Assembly (NCBI GenBank): GCA_026770585.1
Contig: MU646749.1
Location: 338,014-348,794, forward strand
Direction: 5' to 3'
DNA length: 10,781 nucleotides
Origin: Baffinella frigidus
Lineage: Eukaryota; Cryptophyceae; Cryptomonadales; Baffinellaceae
Of this stretch, positions 1-5,795 are shown piece by piece. A program made the translations under genes and the position numbers. The notes beneath the pieces were generated by a model. That model was not told where the DNA came from, ran no database searches, and saw only the letters and a list, made by a program, of their open reading frames with translations. Numbering within the stretch: the first letter of the stretch is position 1; each line of letters starts with the position of its first letter.

Positions 1-37
1 CCCAAATCCTCAACCCTCAACCCTCAACTCTCAACCT
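1..37. repeat. Degenerate telomere-like CCCTCAA repeat
   Basis: The window opens with about five CCCTCAA-type heptamers on the plus strand. CCCTCAA differs by one base from the plant-type CCCTAAA telomere unit, and both variants are mixed in the array at 7333-7435. I infer an interstitial telomere-derived or telomere-like satellite, not a chromosome end, because unique-looking DNA follows at once. Confidence 0.6.
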
Positions 38-120
38 TGGATAGTGCACACTCACACACACGCCTCAATCGGCGGACCATCGAGAATCGGGAACGCCAGC
101 CTTCTTCCTGATGGCAGTCC

Positions 121-242
121 ACGCCAGAGTGGAGGAGGGGGTTGATTTTTTTAAACCGTATCAGGATACGGTATTTGACTTTTGAAAACCACTGCCTTGA
201 AGGGGAATTGACTTTTGGCGACCCCTTCGAAGACTCTGGCGT
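121..242. mobile_element. 122-bp inverted-repeat element, family 1, copy 1
   Basis: The element begins ACGCCAGAGT and ends with the exact reverse complement ACTCTGGCGT. Inside is a central palindrome, CCGTAT with ATACGG, followed by two TTGACTTTTG words. A second copy at 705-826 has the same length and about 93% identity (roughly 8 differences). Equal length and shared ends indicate a discrete mobile unit, probably a MITE. No convincing target-site duplication is visible at this copy. It has no coding capacity, so it would depend on a transposase encoded elsewhere. Confidence 0.75.
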
Positions 243-474
243 GGGACGCCGCCGCATGCAGTCGTTTCGGGGTTCCCCGAAATGAAACATCTGAAACATT
301 GAGCCCGATCCTGAGCGCAAGCAGCCCTCGTCCTCACACTCCCTCCTCGCATCCTGTACAGTCAGCTTCGGTGGGCCCGCCTCGGAGCGAGACCTCGGAA
401 GGATCGCCGAATGTTTCACATCTGAGGGGTTGCAGCGATGTTGTGACTCGCACCATCTCTGCAACCTCATAGGC

Positions 475-623
475 TAACGGACTAAAAATGTGGTAGTTAG
501 GCCTACGGAATTGCCTACCGTATGCCGTAGGGCTCCCATGACCAAAAAGTCCTAGGATTTTGGCCTACAGTAGGAGGTCCTAGGCAATGCCGTAGGCCTC
601 ACCACCTCATTTTCAGTCCATTA
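475..623. mobile_element. TA-flanked inverted-repeat element, family 2
   Basis: The left end (from 475) and right end (to 623) are inverted copies over about 40 bp. Both arms carry GGACT, then an AAAATG-like stretch, then AGGCCTACGG and TTGCCTA, with a few mismatches. Both ends are bounded by TA (TAAC... on the left, ...ATTA on the right), consistent with a TA-target MITE. The interior holds CCTACAGTAGG and GGTCCTAGG, words also found in the core of the foldback family at 5862-6931, so the two families may be related. Single copy in this window. Confidence 0.65.
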
Positions 624-677
624 CCCTATTAAACCTCTCATACATGAAACTTCAACACCCGGTACAGGTTATAATGC

Positions 678-699
678 GTGATCTCGGAACCAAGATCAC
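678..699. repeat. 7-bp stem hairpin beside family 1 copy 2
   Basis: GTGATCT at 678-684 pairs with AGATCAC at 693-699 across an 8-nt loop. It lies five bases left of the element at 705. It may be a preferred insertion context or chance. Confidence 0.35.
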
Positions 700-704
700 G
701 GCAG

Positions 705-826
705 ACGCCAGAGTGGAGGAGGGGGTTAATTTTTTTAAACCGTATGTGGATACGGTATTTGACTTTTGAAACCAACTGCCTTCAGGGGAAATTGACTTTT
801 GGCGACCCCTTCGAAGACTCTGGCGT
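705..826. mobile_element. 122-bp inverted-repeat element, family 1, copy 2
   Basis: Same ends and length as the copy at 121-242 and the same orientation. Several differences fall in the central palindrome loop and the middle; both terminal ~20 bp are unchanged. GGCAG lies immediately left (700-704) and again one base beyond the right end (828-832), a possible but not exact target duplication. The terminal match extends to GTGGG on the right in both copies. Confidence 0.75.
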
Positions 827-843
827 GGGCAGAGGCCCCTTGC

Positions 844-991
844 GAGTGCTTTCTAAACCCTCAACCCTGAGGCGATTTGCTCATAAAAGTAGCAGTAAAG
901 CATTTGTGTAGTAAATTTCGTTGCGCCAAAAGCAATTAATTGATACGTTTGTGGAGATGAGAGTGCTTTCTAAACCCTCAACTCTGAGGCG
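844..991. repeat. 31-bp direct repeats bracketing an insert
   Basis: A 31-bp segment, GAGTGCTTTCTAAACCCTCA then CTGAGGCG, occurs at 844-874 and 961-991, with one difference near the middle. Between them lies a partial copy of the family 3 element (about 901-950, minus orientation). The arrangement resembles a tandem duplication or an insertion between direct repeats. The repeat itself contains a telomere-like AAACCCTCAAC word. Confidence 0.6.
901..950 (-). mobile_element. Half copy of family 3 (TACTAGTA) element
   Basis: Read on the minus strand, this stretch matches the left flank and left arm of the copy at 7109-7173: ATTAATTGCTTT followed by CAACGAAA, TTTACTACACAAATG. Only the left half is present; the TACTAGTA centre and right arm are missing, so it is a truncated relic. 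Confidence 0.6.
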
Positions 992-1093
992 TCTGCAACC
1001 GCCTCTTGGAAGTGCTTCGCCCCCACCATCTTCTTCGTCTTTATTACTCTCGATCCAGGTCCTGAATGAGGCCCTTGCGCCTTGAGTTGAGTG

Positions 1094-1237
1094 CTACAAA
1101 AGTCCATGCGCCTTGAGAAACGGGCCCGCCTCAAATACACCAGCTATAACGGCCTCCACCATCCTCCTGTCGTGAGTGTTCAGCATCTTCTTGACGACCT
1201 CCATCTGTCGTGCGTTTCTCGTCCTCTTGAACTTGCA
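1094..1237 (-). CDS. Candidate terminal exon, unknown protein
   Basis: On the minus strand, a frame of 47 codons ends in TAG at 1096-1094. It has a natural-looking, charged composition (KFKRTRNARQMEVVKKML near the start, VFEAGPFLKAHGLL at the end) with mostly G or C third positions. Immediately upstream is CTTACACCCAG, a plausible splice acceptor, so I place the exon start at 1237; the frame also stays open further upstream. The same acceptor-like context, GCACCTGCTC then CACCCAG, precedes a weakly similar frame at about 2023-1945 (minus). I do not recognise the protein. It could be the C-terminal exon of a real gene or a duplicated fragment. Confidence 0.35.
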   Translation of the reverse strand, partial: CKFKRTRNARQMEVVKKMLNTHDRRMVEAVIAGVFEAGPFLKAHGLL

Positions 1238-1315
1238 CTGGGTGTAAGCAACTCGGCGAGGAGCAGGTGCAACACAGGCACAGCCCCGACCCGCACATCT
1301 TAACCCTAACGCCTA
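1225..1315 (-). repeat. Dispersed GCACCTGC...CCCTGC module, copy 1
   Basis: On the minus strand this reads GGGGCTGTGCCT, then TTGCACCTGCTC, then GAGTTGCTTACACCCAG. Related versions lie at about 1674-1715, 1775-1815, 2003-2050 and 2245-2290, where the shared part ends near TTCCCTGC. In two copies it runs into CACCCAG followed by a coding-like frame. Repeated intron 3' ends (introner-like) are one explanation; a plain dispersed repeat is the other. Confidence 0.5.
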
Positions 1316-1330
1316 AAACACACAGCCCAC

Positions 1331-1673
1331 CCTCCCCGATGCGTGAAACGAATTGACATCGGAGGGGGGTCCTAACAAGCCTCCGGCGGCCCCTGCGGGG
1401 GGCCTGCTGCACTAATCAAATGCGACCCGAATCCCGGTCGACCCCTGCGAGGGGCTTCCCGGGCGCCAGGTCCCTCCCCGATGCGTGAAACGAATGCACG
1501 TCGGAGGGGGTCCTAACAAGCCTCCGGCGGCCCCTGCGGGGGGCCTGCTGCACTAATCAAATGCGACCCGAATCCCGGTCGACCCCTGCGAGGGCTTCCC
1601 GGGCGTCAGGTCCCTCCCCGATGCGTGAAACGAATGCACGTCGGAGGGGGACCTGACCTCGCAGGGGTCGACC
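1331..1673. repeat. ~141-bp GC-rich tandem repeat, 2.4 copies
   Basis: Units begin CCTCCCCGATGCGTGAAACG at 1331, 1473 and 1613, giving periods of 142 and 140 bp. Copies 1 and 2 are nearly identical. Each unit can form stems: CCTCC...GGAGG around the GTGAAACG word, and GGCCCC-TGCG-GGGGCC. The third copy is cut short and the array ends in an inverted segment: GGTCGACCCCTGCGAGG at 1577-1593 is exactly reverse-complemented at 1657-1673. No coding frame survives across the units. Confidence 0.85.
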
Positions 1674-1744
1674 GTCAAGCAGGGAACTCCGCGAGGTGCC
1701 GGTGCAAAGACACCCCCCCCTGCCCGAACACCGGATGGGCTAAT

Positions 1745-1935
1745 CCTAAACCCTCGCCCTAACCCGCTAACCCGCACGCAGGGAGCTTCGGGAAGTGCAA
1801 GTGCAGAGGCACAGCCCCGCACGGAGCGTGCGACACAGTGGGGGGCACAGTGGGGGGTACAGTGGGGGGCACAGTGGGGGACAAGGTGGGGGGCCTAGTG
1901 GTAGACACAGTGGGGGGCATAGTGGGGGACACGCG
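1745..1935 (+). repeat. ~190-bp module with CACAGTGGGGGG minisatellite, copy 1
   Basis: The module starts with CCCTAACCCG telomere-like words, continues through GCACGCAGGGAGCTTCGGGA and CACAGCCCCGCACGGAGCGT, then enters about ten 12-bp units related to CACAGTGGGGGG. Because the unit is 12 bp, one plus-strand frame stays open and reads as HSGG repeats, and the minus strand reads as proline-rich repeats. This explains long open frames here without a gene. It is duplicated at 2215-2400. Confidence 0.8.
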
Positions 1936-1944
1936 GGGGTGATG

Positions 1945-2023
1945 GGACACTCGGGTGTCCCACGTTGCCATGATTCCTGCGTTCTTGTACGTCGTCATAA
2001 CCTTGCTCTGGGTGCAGGGAACT
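1945..2023 (-). pseudogene. Exon-like fragment similar to 1094-1237
   Basis: On the minus strand CACCCAG is followed by a frame reading SKVMTTYKNAGIMATWDTR. Aligned to the exon at 1094-1237 it shares TQ, K, T, NA and M positions, and the upstream DNA (GCACCTGCTC...CACCCAG) is also similar. The match fades after about 20 codons and the frame runs into minisatellite, so I call it a decayed or partial copy. Function unknown. Confidence 0.3.
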
Positions 2024-2085
2024 CCGGGAAGAGCAGGTGCAAAGGCGTTAGGACGAGCCAGAATATAACTCAGGCAAAGCCTGCG

Positions 2086-2166
2086 AACCCTCAACCCCCA
2101 ACGGGGGTTGAGGGTTCTGCGAGCCCTCAACCCCCAACCCTCAACCCCCGTTGGGGGTTGAGGGTT
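2086..2166. repeat. Two telomere-like CCCTCAA palindromes
   Basis: AACCCTCAACCCCC at 2086-2099 is followed after three bases by its exact reverse complement at 2103-2116. The same 14-bp arm recurs at 2136-2149 with its complement at 2153-2166, again with a 3-nt spacer (AAC in one, GTT in the other). Each is a head-to-head pair of telomere-like words able to form a tight hairpin. Confidence 0.85.
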
Positions 2167-2214
2167 TAAATCCCAACCTCTCGGGCCCTGCGGGGGGGAT
2201 GAGCCAAACCTGAA

Positions 2215-2400
2215 ACCCTATAGCCCTAACCCGTTAACCCGCACGCAGGGAACTTCGGGAAGTGCAAGTGCAACGGCACAGCCCCGCACGGAGCGTGCGA
2301 CACAGTGGGGTGCACAGTGGGGGACACAGTGGGGGCCACAATGGGGGACACAGTGGGGGGCACAGTGGGGGACATAGTGGGAGGCACGCGGGGGGGATGG
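2215..2400 (+). repeat. ~190-bp module with CACAGTGGGGGG minisatellite, copy 2
   Basis: Duplicate of 1745-1935: the same CCCTAACCCG start, the same GCACGCAGGGAACTTCGGGA segment and the same GGAGCGTGCGACACAGTGGGG entry into 12-bp units. The unit number and order differ from copy 1. The plus-strand HSGG frame stays open through the array into the micro-exon at 2424. Confidence 0.8.
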
Positions 2401-2423
2401 GGCACCCGGGGGGGGGGGTGCAG

Positions 2424-2465
2424 GAGGTGGATGTGGAACGGGAACAGCTTGCTCGTGCGGTCCAG
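2424..2465 (+). CDS. Candidate 42-nt micro-exon, coiled-coil-like
   Basis: GTGCAG (ending at 2423) could be an acceptor and CAG|GTACTG (from 2466) a donor. Between them lie exactly 14 codons reading EVDVEREQLARAVQ, two heptads of charged, leucine-containing sequence, so the exon would be phase-neutral. Similar copies with the same donor occur at 2583-2624 and, partially, at 3090-3113. Differences in the shared eight codons are mainly synonymous (see findings). The host protein is unknown. Alternatively this is a dispersed repeat that carries an old exon. Confidence 0.35.
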
Positions 2466-2582
2466 GTACTGTTATCCGGGGGAACCATCATTTTTCTTTT
2501 ATTTGATGGCAATCAAAATTACTACACAGTTCGTTGTTACTAGTAATGTTAAATCATGCGTGTAGTAATTTTCATTGGAGTC
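2466..2582 (+). repeat. Intron-like repeat after the micro-exon, copy 1
   Basis: The DNA from the GTACTG donor onward is shared with 3114-3233: CCGGGG then AACC, a T-rich run, GATGGCAATCAAAAT, and the 68-bp family 3 element. The whole exon-donor-element block was therefore duplicated together. Confidence 0.7.
2510..2577. mobile_element. 68-bp inverted-repeat element, family 3, copy 1
   Basis: CAATCAAAATTACTACAC at 2510-2527 and GTGTAGTAATTTTCATTG at 2560-2577 are inverted copies with one mismatch in 18. The centre contains the palindrome TACTAGTA. Copies: 3156-3223 (same 68-bp length), 7109-7173, half copy 901-950, and a single arm at 5370-5392. The features fit a very short MITE or foldback element with no coding capacity. 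Confidence 0.75.
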
Positions 2583-2624
2583 AAGGTGGATGCGGAACGG
2601 GAAGAGCTTGCGCGCGCGGTCCAG
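2583..2624 (+). CDS. Second copy of the coiled-coil micro-exon
   Basis: Fourteen codons reading KVDAEREELARAVQ, followed by CAG|GTACTT. Compared with 2424-2465 there are three replacement changes (E/K, V/A, Q/E) and two synonymous ones. The preceding GAGTCAAG is a weak acceptor. After the donor this copy diverges at once (TGATCAGTAG) and lacks the family 3 element, so it is likely a partial duplicate. Confidence 0.3.
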
Positions 2625-2732
2625 GTACTTTGATCAGTAGAAATGGCTCCAATGTTAGACAACGGCTCCAATGTGCCTGCCCCATCCGACTCTCGACCTG
2701 CCCCGTCGCTACCACCAACCCTCACGCGCTGA

Positions 2733-2968
2733 GCAAATCGACGATTTTCGATTTTCAATCCCAAGGCCAAATGGCTCCACGGACGCCGGAATCCGGCGGC
2801 CTCCAAGGGAAACACGTGACCTCAAATTTGACGATTTTCTCATGCTGTGAGGGTTGGTAGTAACCTGGGTATTTCGTGGGGTTGCCGCAAGTGTCGAGAG
2901 TGGGACGGATTCCGGCGTCCGTGGAGCCATTTGGCCTTGGAATTGAAAATCGAAAATCATCGATTTGC
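2733..2968. repeat. 63-bp inverted repeat with 110-bp spacer
   Basis: Positions 2733-2795 and 2906-2968 are reverse complements with two mismatches in 63. The arm runs GCAAATCG, GATTTTCGATTTTCAAT, AAGGCCAAATGGCTCCACGG, ACGCCGGAATCCG. Just outside the left arm and inside the spacer is another shared word, CCAACCCTCAC, on opposite strands, so the structure comes from duplicated and inverted units. Transcription through it would give a long hairpin. No target duplication is clear. Confidence 0.85.
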
Positions 2969-2999
2969 CCAGCGTGCGAGCGGTCCAGGCTCGCGCGGT

Positions 3000-3090
3000 T
3001 CATACGAAACCGCCCACCCCCATAGGTTCACCATAGGGCCCTAGGTATAGGCCTACTGTAGGGTCCTAGCGAGTGGCGGTTTCTTATGAG
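3000..3090. mobile_element. Foldback element, family F, truncated copy A
   Basis: It shares the stem CATAAGAAACCGCC (here CATACGAAACCGCC) and the core CCATAGGGCCCTAGG, GGCCTACTGTAGGGTCCTAG with the 121-bp elements at 5862-6931. The outer ends with CAGGGGTACCTCG are missing on both sides. The right edge abuts the truncated micro-exon copy at 3090, so insertion probably removed or replaced the first part of that exon. Core orientation is opposite to copies B, D and F. Confidence 0.75.
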
Positions 3091-3113
3091 AACAGCTTGC
3101 GCGCGCTGTGCAG
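3090..3113 (+). pseudogene. Third, truncated copy of the coiled-coil micro-exon
   Basis: Eight codons (EQLARAVQ) end at CAG|GTACTT; the upstream six are replaced by the foldback element. Against the copy at 2424 all four base differences are synonymous. The downstream 120 bp, including a family 3 element, matches the intron-like DNA after the first copy. Confidence 0.4.
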
Positions 3114-3155
3114 GTACTTTGATCCGGGGCAACCTCTTTTTCGTTTATGTGATGG

Positions 3156-3223
3156 CAATCAAAATAACTACACAATTCGTTCTTACTAGTAATGTTAAAT
3201 CATCCGTGTGGTAATTTTCATTG
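3156..3223. mobile_element. 68-bp inverted-repeat element, family 3, copy 2
   Basis: Same length and layout as 2510-2577: CAATCAAAATAACTACAC on the left, GTGTGGTAATTTTCATTG on the right, TACTAGTAATGTTAAATCAT in the middle. It sits at the same place relative to the donor, so it was copied with the surrounding DNA and did not insert independently. Confidence 0.7.
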
Positions 3224-3386
3224 GAATCAAATGAAAGAAAACAGGTTTCCCCGCATAACCTTGCGCTCACTGTTGTTGATGCACAGGGATGGGTGTGTTC
3301 AGGGGGGTTGTACGGTTCCAACGCGTGTTGTTGCCAGGGTGTGTTGAGCGCTGTGTGTGATGCCTTGTTCAGCGTAGTTCCCGCAT

Positions 3387-3463
3387 AGTCGGATGGGGCA
3401 TTTACATTTGACCAGTTTGTCCCCTTTGTAATTCTCAGCCTGTACTCTCTGCCCCATCCGACT
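3387..3463. repeat. 77-bp segment with perfect 14-bp inverted ends
   Basis: AGTCGGATGGGGCA at 3387-3400 is the exact reverse complement of TGCCCCATCCGACT at 3450-3463. The same word without its first base, GCCCCATCCGACTC, also occurs alone at about 2679-2692, beside the 63-bp inverted repeat. This could be a small MITE with a solo arm elsewhere. The stretch 3224-3386 before it holds nothing I can assign. Confidence 0.6.
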
Positions 3464-3499
3464 CATACATACTAACATAGGATGGTAGATGCTGAACCG

Positions 3500-3885
3500 G
3501 GGCCTGGGGTGTTTTGGGTGGGGCAGGAGGCGTTAAAGGGAGTGCGGAACGCAGCGCAACACTACGGACCGGCTGTACTAGCGCTTACACTACTAGCGCT
3601 AACACTGGCCAGGCGGCACTCCCGGGACTCCTGGCGCAGGAGGCGTTAGAGGGGGTGCGGAACGCAGCGCAGCGCGACATGTCAGCTACACTAGCGGTGA
3701 CACTAGCACTGGGTGTGGGACTGTGACTGGGTCGGGCGGCACTTCTGGGACAGGCGGCGCAGCGTGCTGAGGATCCCGCGCGAACACTTCTAGCGCGAAC
3801 ACTACTAGCGCTAACACTGGCCGGGCGGCACTCCTGGGACAGGAGGCGTTAGAGGGGGTGCGGAACGCAGCGCAGCGCGACATGG
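3500..3885 (+). repeat. ~113-bp coding-derived tandem array, four units
   Basis: Units anchored on CAGGAGGCGTTAGAGGGGGT-like sequence begin at 3524, 3637, 3751 (degenerate) and 3840, spacings 113, 114 and 89. A 45-nt block (3637-3681 and 3840-3884) is identical in two units. Between anchors each unit carries CTAGCGCTAACACTGGCC and GGGCGGCACTCCTGGGA. The anchor reads QEALEGVRNAAQRDM in one frame. Only the last unit continues in a convincing coding frame (next entry). An inverted partial copy lies at 4782-4890. Confidence 0.75.
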
Positions 3886-3950
3886 CGACGCTGGCGCGCG
3901 AGCGGGACGCCCAGGCTGCTGAGTGTGCCAGACTACGCCGCGAACTTGAG
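3771..3950 (+). CDS. Candidate coiled-coil exon
   Basis: After a TGA at 3768-3770 one frame is open through the last array unit and reads QEALEGVRNAAQRDM, then ATLARERDAQAAECARLRRE. The second half is a typical alpha-helical, heptad-like sequence with GC-rich third positions. GAG|GTGCAC at 3950/3951 could be a splice donor. Beyond it the frame stays open to 4448 but only by crossing inverted repeats and loses coding character. The true start is unknown. It may belong with the other coiled-coil-like fragments at 2424-2624 and 5479-5601 on the same strand, but no join can be shown. Confidence 0.35.
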
Positions 3951-4023
3951 GTGCACCCCATAAGAAATCAAATGTCAATTTATGTCAAACGTCATGTTTA
4001 TGTGTCGATAGGCTTATACGCTC

Positions 4024-4241
4024 TTAACAAATACATCATATGCACCCGCGCATCGGCAGCTCCACCGGGTACATATGATGTATTTGTTAATGCGCGGGTA
4101 CATATGATGTATTTGGGGGCTACGGTGCTGCACGCGGCTCACCGTGAGCCGAGAGTGAAGGTTGCGTGGGGACGGCGTGAAGGTTGCGTGTACCCGCGCA
4201 TTAACAAATATCATTCGCGCAACCTTCACCCCGTCCCCGCG
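4024..4241. repeat. Nested inverted and direct repeat cluster
   Basis: A perfect 19-bp inverted pair lies at 4024-4042 and 4072-4090 (TTAACAAATACATCATATG). GGGTACATATGATGTATTTG is repeated directly at 4067-4086 and 4096-4115. GTACCCGCGCATTAACAAAT near 4191 is again inverted relative to 4080-4100. A further stem flanks it: GGGGACGG/GTGAAGGTTGCG at about 4169-4190 against CGCAACCTTCAC/CCGTCCCC at about 4219-4240. The cluster can fold extensively and contains no gene. Confidence 0.8.
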
Positions 4242-4660
4242 GTAGGGGCGGCGAGGACACTGCTGGACTGGCACGTGATCCCGTGTCGCCAACACTGCTG
4301 CGTGCGCGCGCCAGTCGGAGCGTGCTCCAGAACAGCGCCCTCCCGTGGCCACTTAGCAGCGGCCGAAGATATTTCCCCCCGGATTCTCGGGGGGCAATTC
4401 CTGTTGGAATCCACAGCGAGGGATAAGATTCTAGTACACATCGTTTAGATGGACTGAATCCTTGAAGACCGCGGTGGCTGCTAAGTGGAGGGGGATGGAA
4501 GAACCTGGGAGGCCAAGGCCACGGCGTGCGCAGCGAGGACGAGCACGTCTGGCGCCGGAACCCGCGCCCCGAGCCCCAACACCCCCGCGACCGAGATCCC
4601 CGCCCCGAGACCCCACCCCCCCTCGAGGAGCTTCCATGCGCCCACTAAGCTTAGTGGGAG
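4242..4660. other. No gene; small stems and an 18-bp palindrome
   Basis: I see no credible coding region here. There is a 7-bp stem CCCCCCG/CGGGGGG at 4375-4394, an inverted pair CCACTTAGCAGC (4349-4360) and GCTGCTAAGTGG (4477-4488), a proline/arginine-rich GC stretch at 4520-4630, and the perfect palindrome CCCACTAAGCTTAGTGGG at 4641-4658. Confidence 0.6.
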
Positions 4661-4781
4661 TGGCCACGGCCTACCCGCGAAAGCATCAGCCAGTTTCCTG
4701 GCGCGCTGAATCCTGCGGCGTCGACGGCGCTGAACCCGTGATGCTGTCGCATATGTGTCAGTGCCAGTACCAGTGACAGCC

Positions 4782-4890
4782 CATGTCGCGTTGCGCACCC
4801 CCGCTAACGCCTCCTGCCCCGCACATACCACCCGACACGGTCACAGTCCCACTCCCAGTGCTAGGTTTCGCGCTAGTACAGCCGGTATGC
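4782..4890 (-). repeat. Inverted copy of the 113-bp array unit
   Basis: On the minus strand this reads, in order, CCGGCTGTACTAGCGC, CTAGCACTGGGAGTGGGACT, then CAGGAGGCGTTAGCGGGGGT and GCAACGCGACATG. All have counterparts on the plus strand at 3559-3574, about 3700-3735 and 3637-3681, although the order within the unit is rearranged. The QEAL anchor is shortened by about 10 bp here. Confidence 0.65.
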
Positions 4891-4894
4891 CGCG

Positions 4895-5105
4895 TTGAAC
4901 CCTGCAGAGTGGACGTCACCAGTACCACGCTGACCCCTGGAGCTTGGACGGCACCAGCATCACGTTGGACCATGCAGGGTAGGCGGCATGGGGGGGGGTA
5001 CAGCGCCTGCGGCAGTATCACACTGAACCCTGCAGCCAATACTGGCGATGACCCTGGCACTATACCACGTAGCAATACCAGTATCACACTGAACCCTGCA
5101 GTGGT
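4895..5105. repeat. Degenerate ~35-bp repeat with GAACCCTGCAG
   Basis: GAACCCTGCAG, CACCAGYAYCACG and TATCACACTGAACCCTGCAG recur at irregular spacing; AGTATCACACTGAACCCTGC occurs exactly at about 5014 and 5080. Long open frames on both strands here read as near-repeats and are explained by the array. From 5106 to 5256 there are G runs and one more partial unit (TTATCACACTGAA near 5215). Confidence 0.6.
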
Positions 5106-5256
5106 GGGGGTAGAGGGGGGGGATGTTCCGGAGCCACAACGTGGCCGAAACCCCCAAATAAACCCTGAACGGTTGCGGACTATACGGCAGCGGGGGGGGT
5201 ACACAACCTGCGCCATTATCACACTGAAGAGGGGGGGCGCATGGCACTTGATCCCT

Positions 5257-5447
5257 CCACTCGAGAATGCTAGAGGGGCCTATTTATATGTGGGGTTGTA
5301 GATATTTGTACCAGGATAAGGTATTCCAACTTCGTGACTGGCCAATGTATGGCTAGTAACGTGACCAATCAACAAAGGTTACCACACAAATGCCCACTTT
5401 TTAAAGCACATTGGTTTTAAATAGGCCCCTCTAGCGTTCTCGTGTGG
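5257..5447. mobile_element. 191-bp inverted-repeat element, family 4
   Basis: The left end CCACTCGAGAATGCTAGAGG continuing GGCCTATTTA is inverted at 5418-5447 (TAAATAGGCCCCTCTAGCGT, TCTCGTGTGG), with two mismatches in 30. The interior is AT-richer than its surroundings, and at 5370-5392 contains CAACAAAGGTTACCACACAA ATG, an arm of the family 3 element. No target duplication is evident. It is a MITE-like unit without coding capacity. Confidence 0.75.
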
Positions 5448-5603
5448 CTTGTCTCCAACCATCGGTAATTTGTGGCACGTGCGGCAGCGGGGGGGCGCGG
5501 AGCAGAAGGAGGCGAGCCGCTCGTCGTCAGCAGCAGGAGAACGGATAATGCAGGAGGTTTCTGCTCAGGCCGCGTCGCGCCAGGAGGAGGTGCCTGCCTA
5601 GAG

Positions 5604-5641
5604 CTAGAAGAGCCTCACCAACCTAGAAGAGCCTCACCAAG
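5604..5641. repeat. 19-bp tandem duplication
   Basis: CTAGAAGAGCCTCACCAA plus one base is present twice in direct succession, ending C in the first copy and G in the second. It is not a multiple of three and breaks the surrounding coding-like frame. Confidence 0.9.
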
Positions 5642-5717
5642 AAGCACTCCATCAGCAACTGGGAGGTCATAGAGCGCTGTGCAGAGAAGTTGGCCACCGA
5701 AAAATGGGAAAATGGGA

Positions 5718-5795
5718 AAATTGGAGCCATTTCGTCCACTTTTGAGAAATACATGGTTCCAAATTTCTCAAAAGTGGACGAAATGGCTCCAATTT
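5718..5795. repeat. Perfect 33-bp hairpin, 12-nt loop
   Basis: 5718-5750 is exactly reverse-complemented at 5763-5795, with no mismatch in 33. The stem contains TTGGAGCCATTTCGTCCACT and CTTTTGAGAAAT. The loop is ACATGGTTCCAA. Perfection implies recent origin, gene conversion or selection. The stem length suits a small-RNA precursor, but nothing here shows transcription. Confidence 0.9.

Noticed and set aside
24-470. 148-codon minus-strand frame
   Set aside because: It crosses the family 1 element and unrelated DNA; composition is not protein-like and no boundary supports it.
1795-2169. Plus-strand HSGG-repeat and minus-strand proline-repeat proteins
   Set aside because: The 12-bp minisatellite unit keeps every frame free of stops, so open length is not evidence of a gene here.
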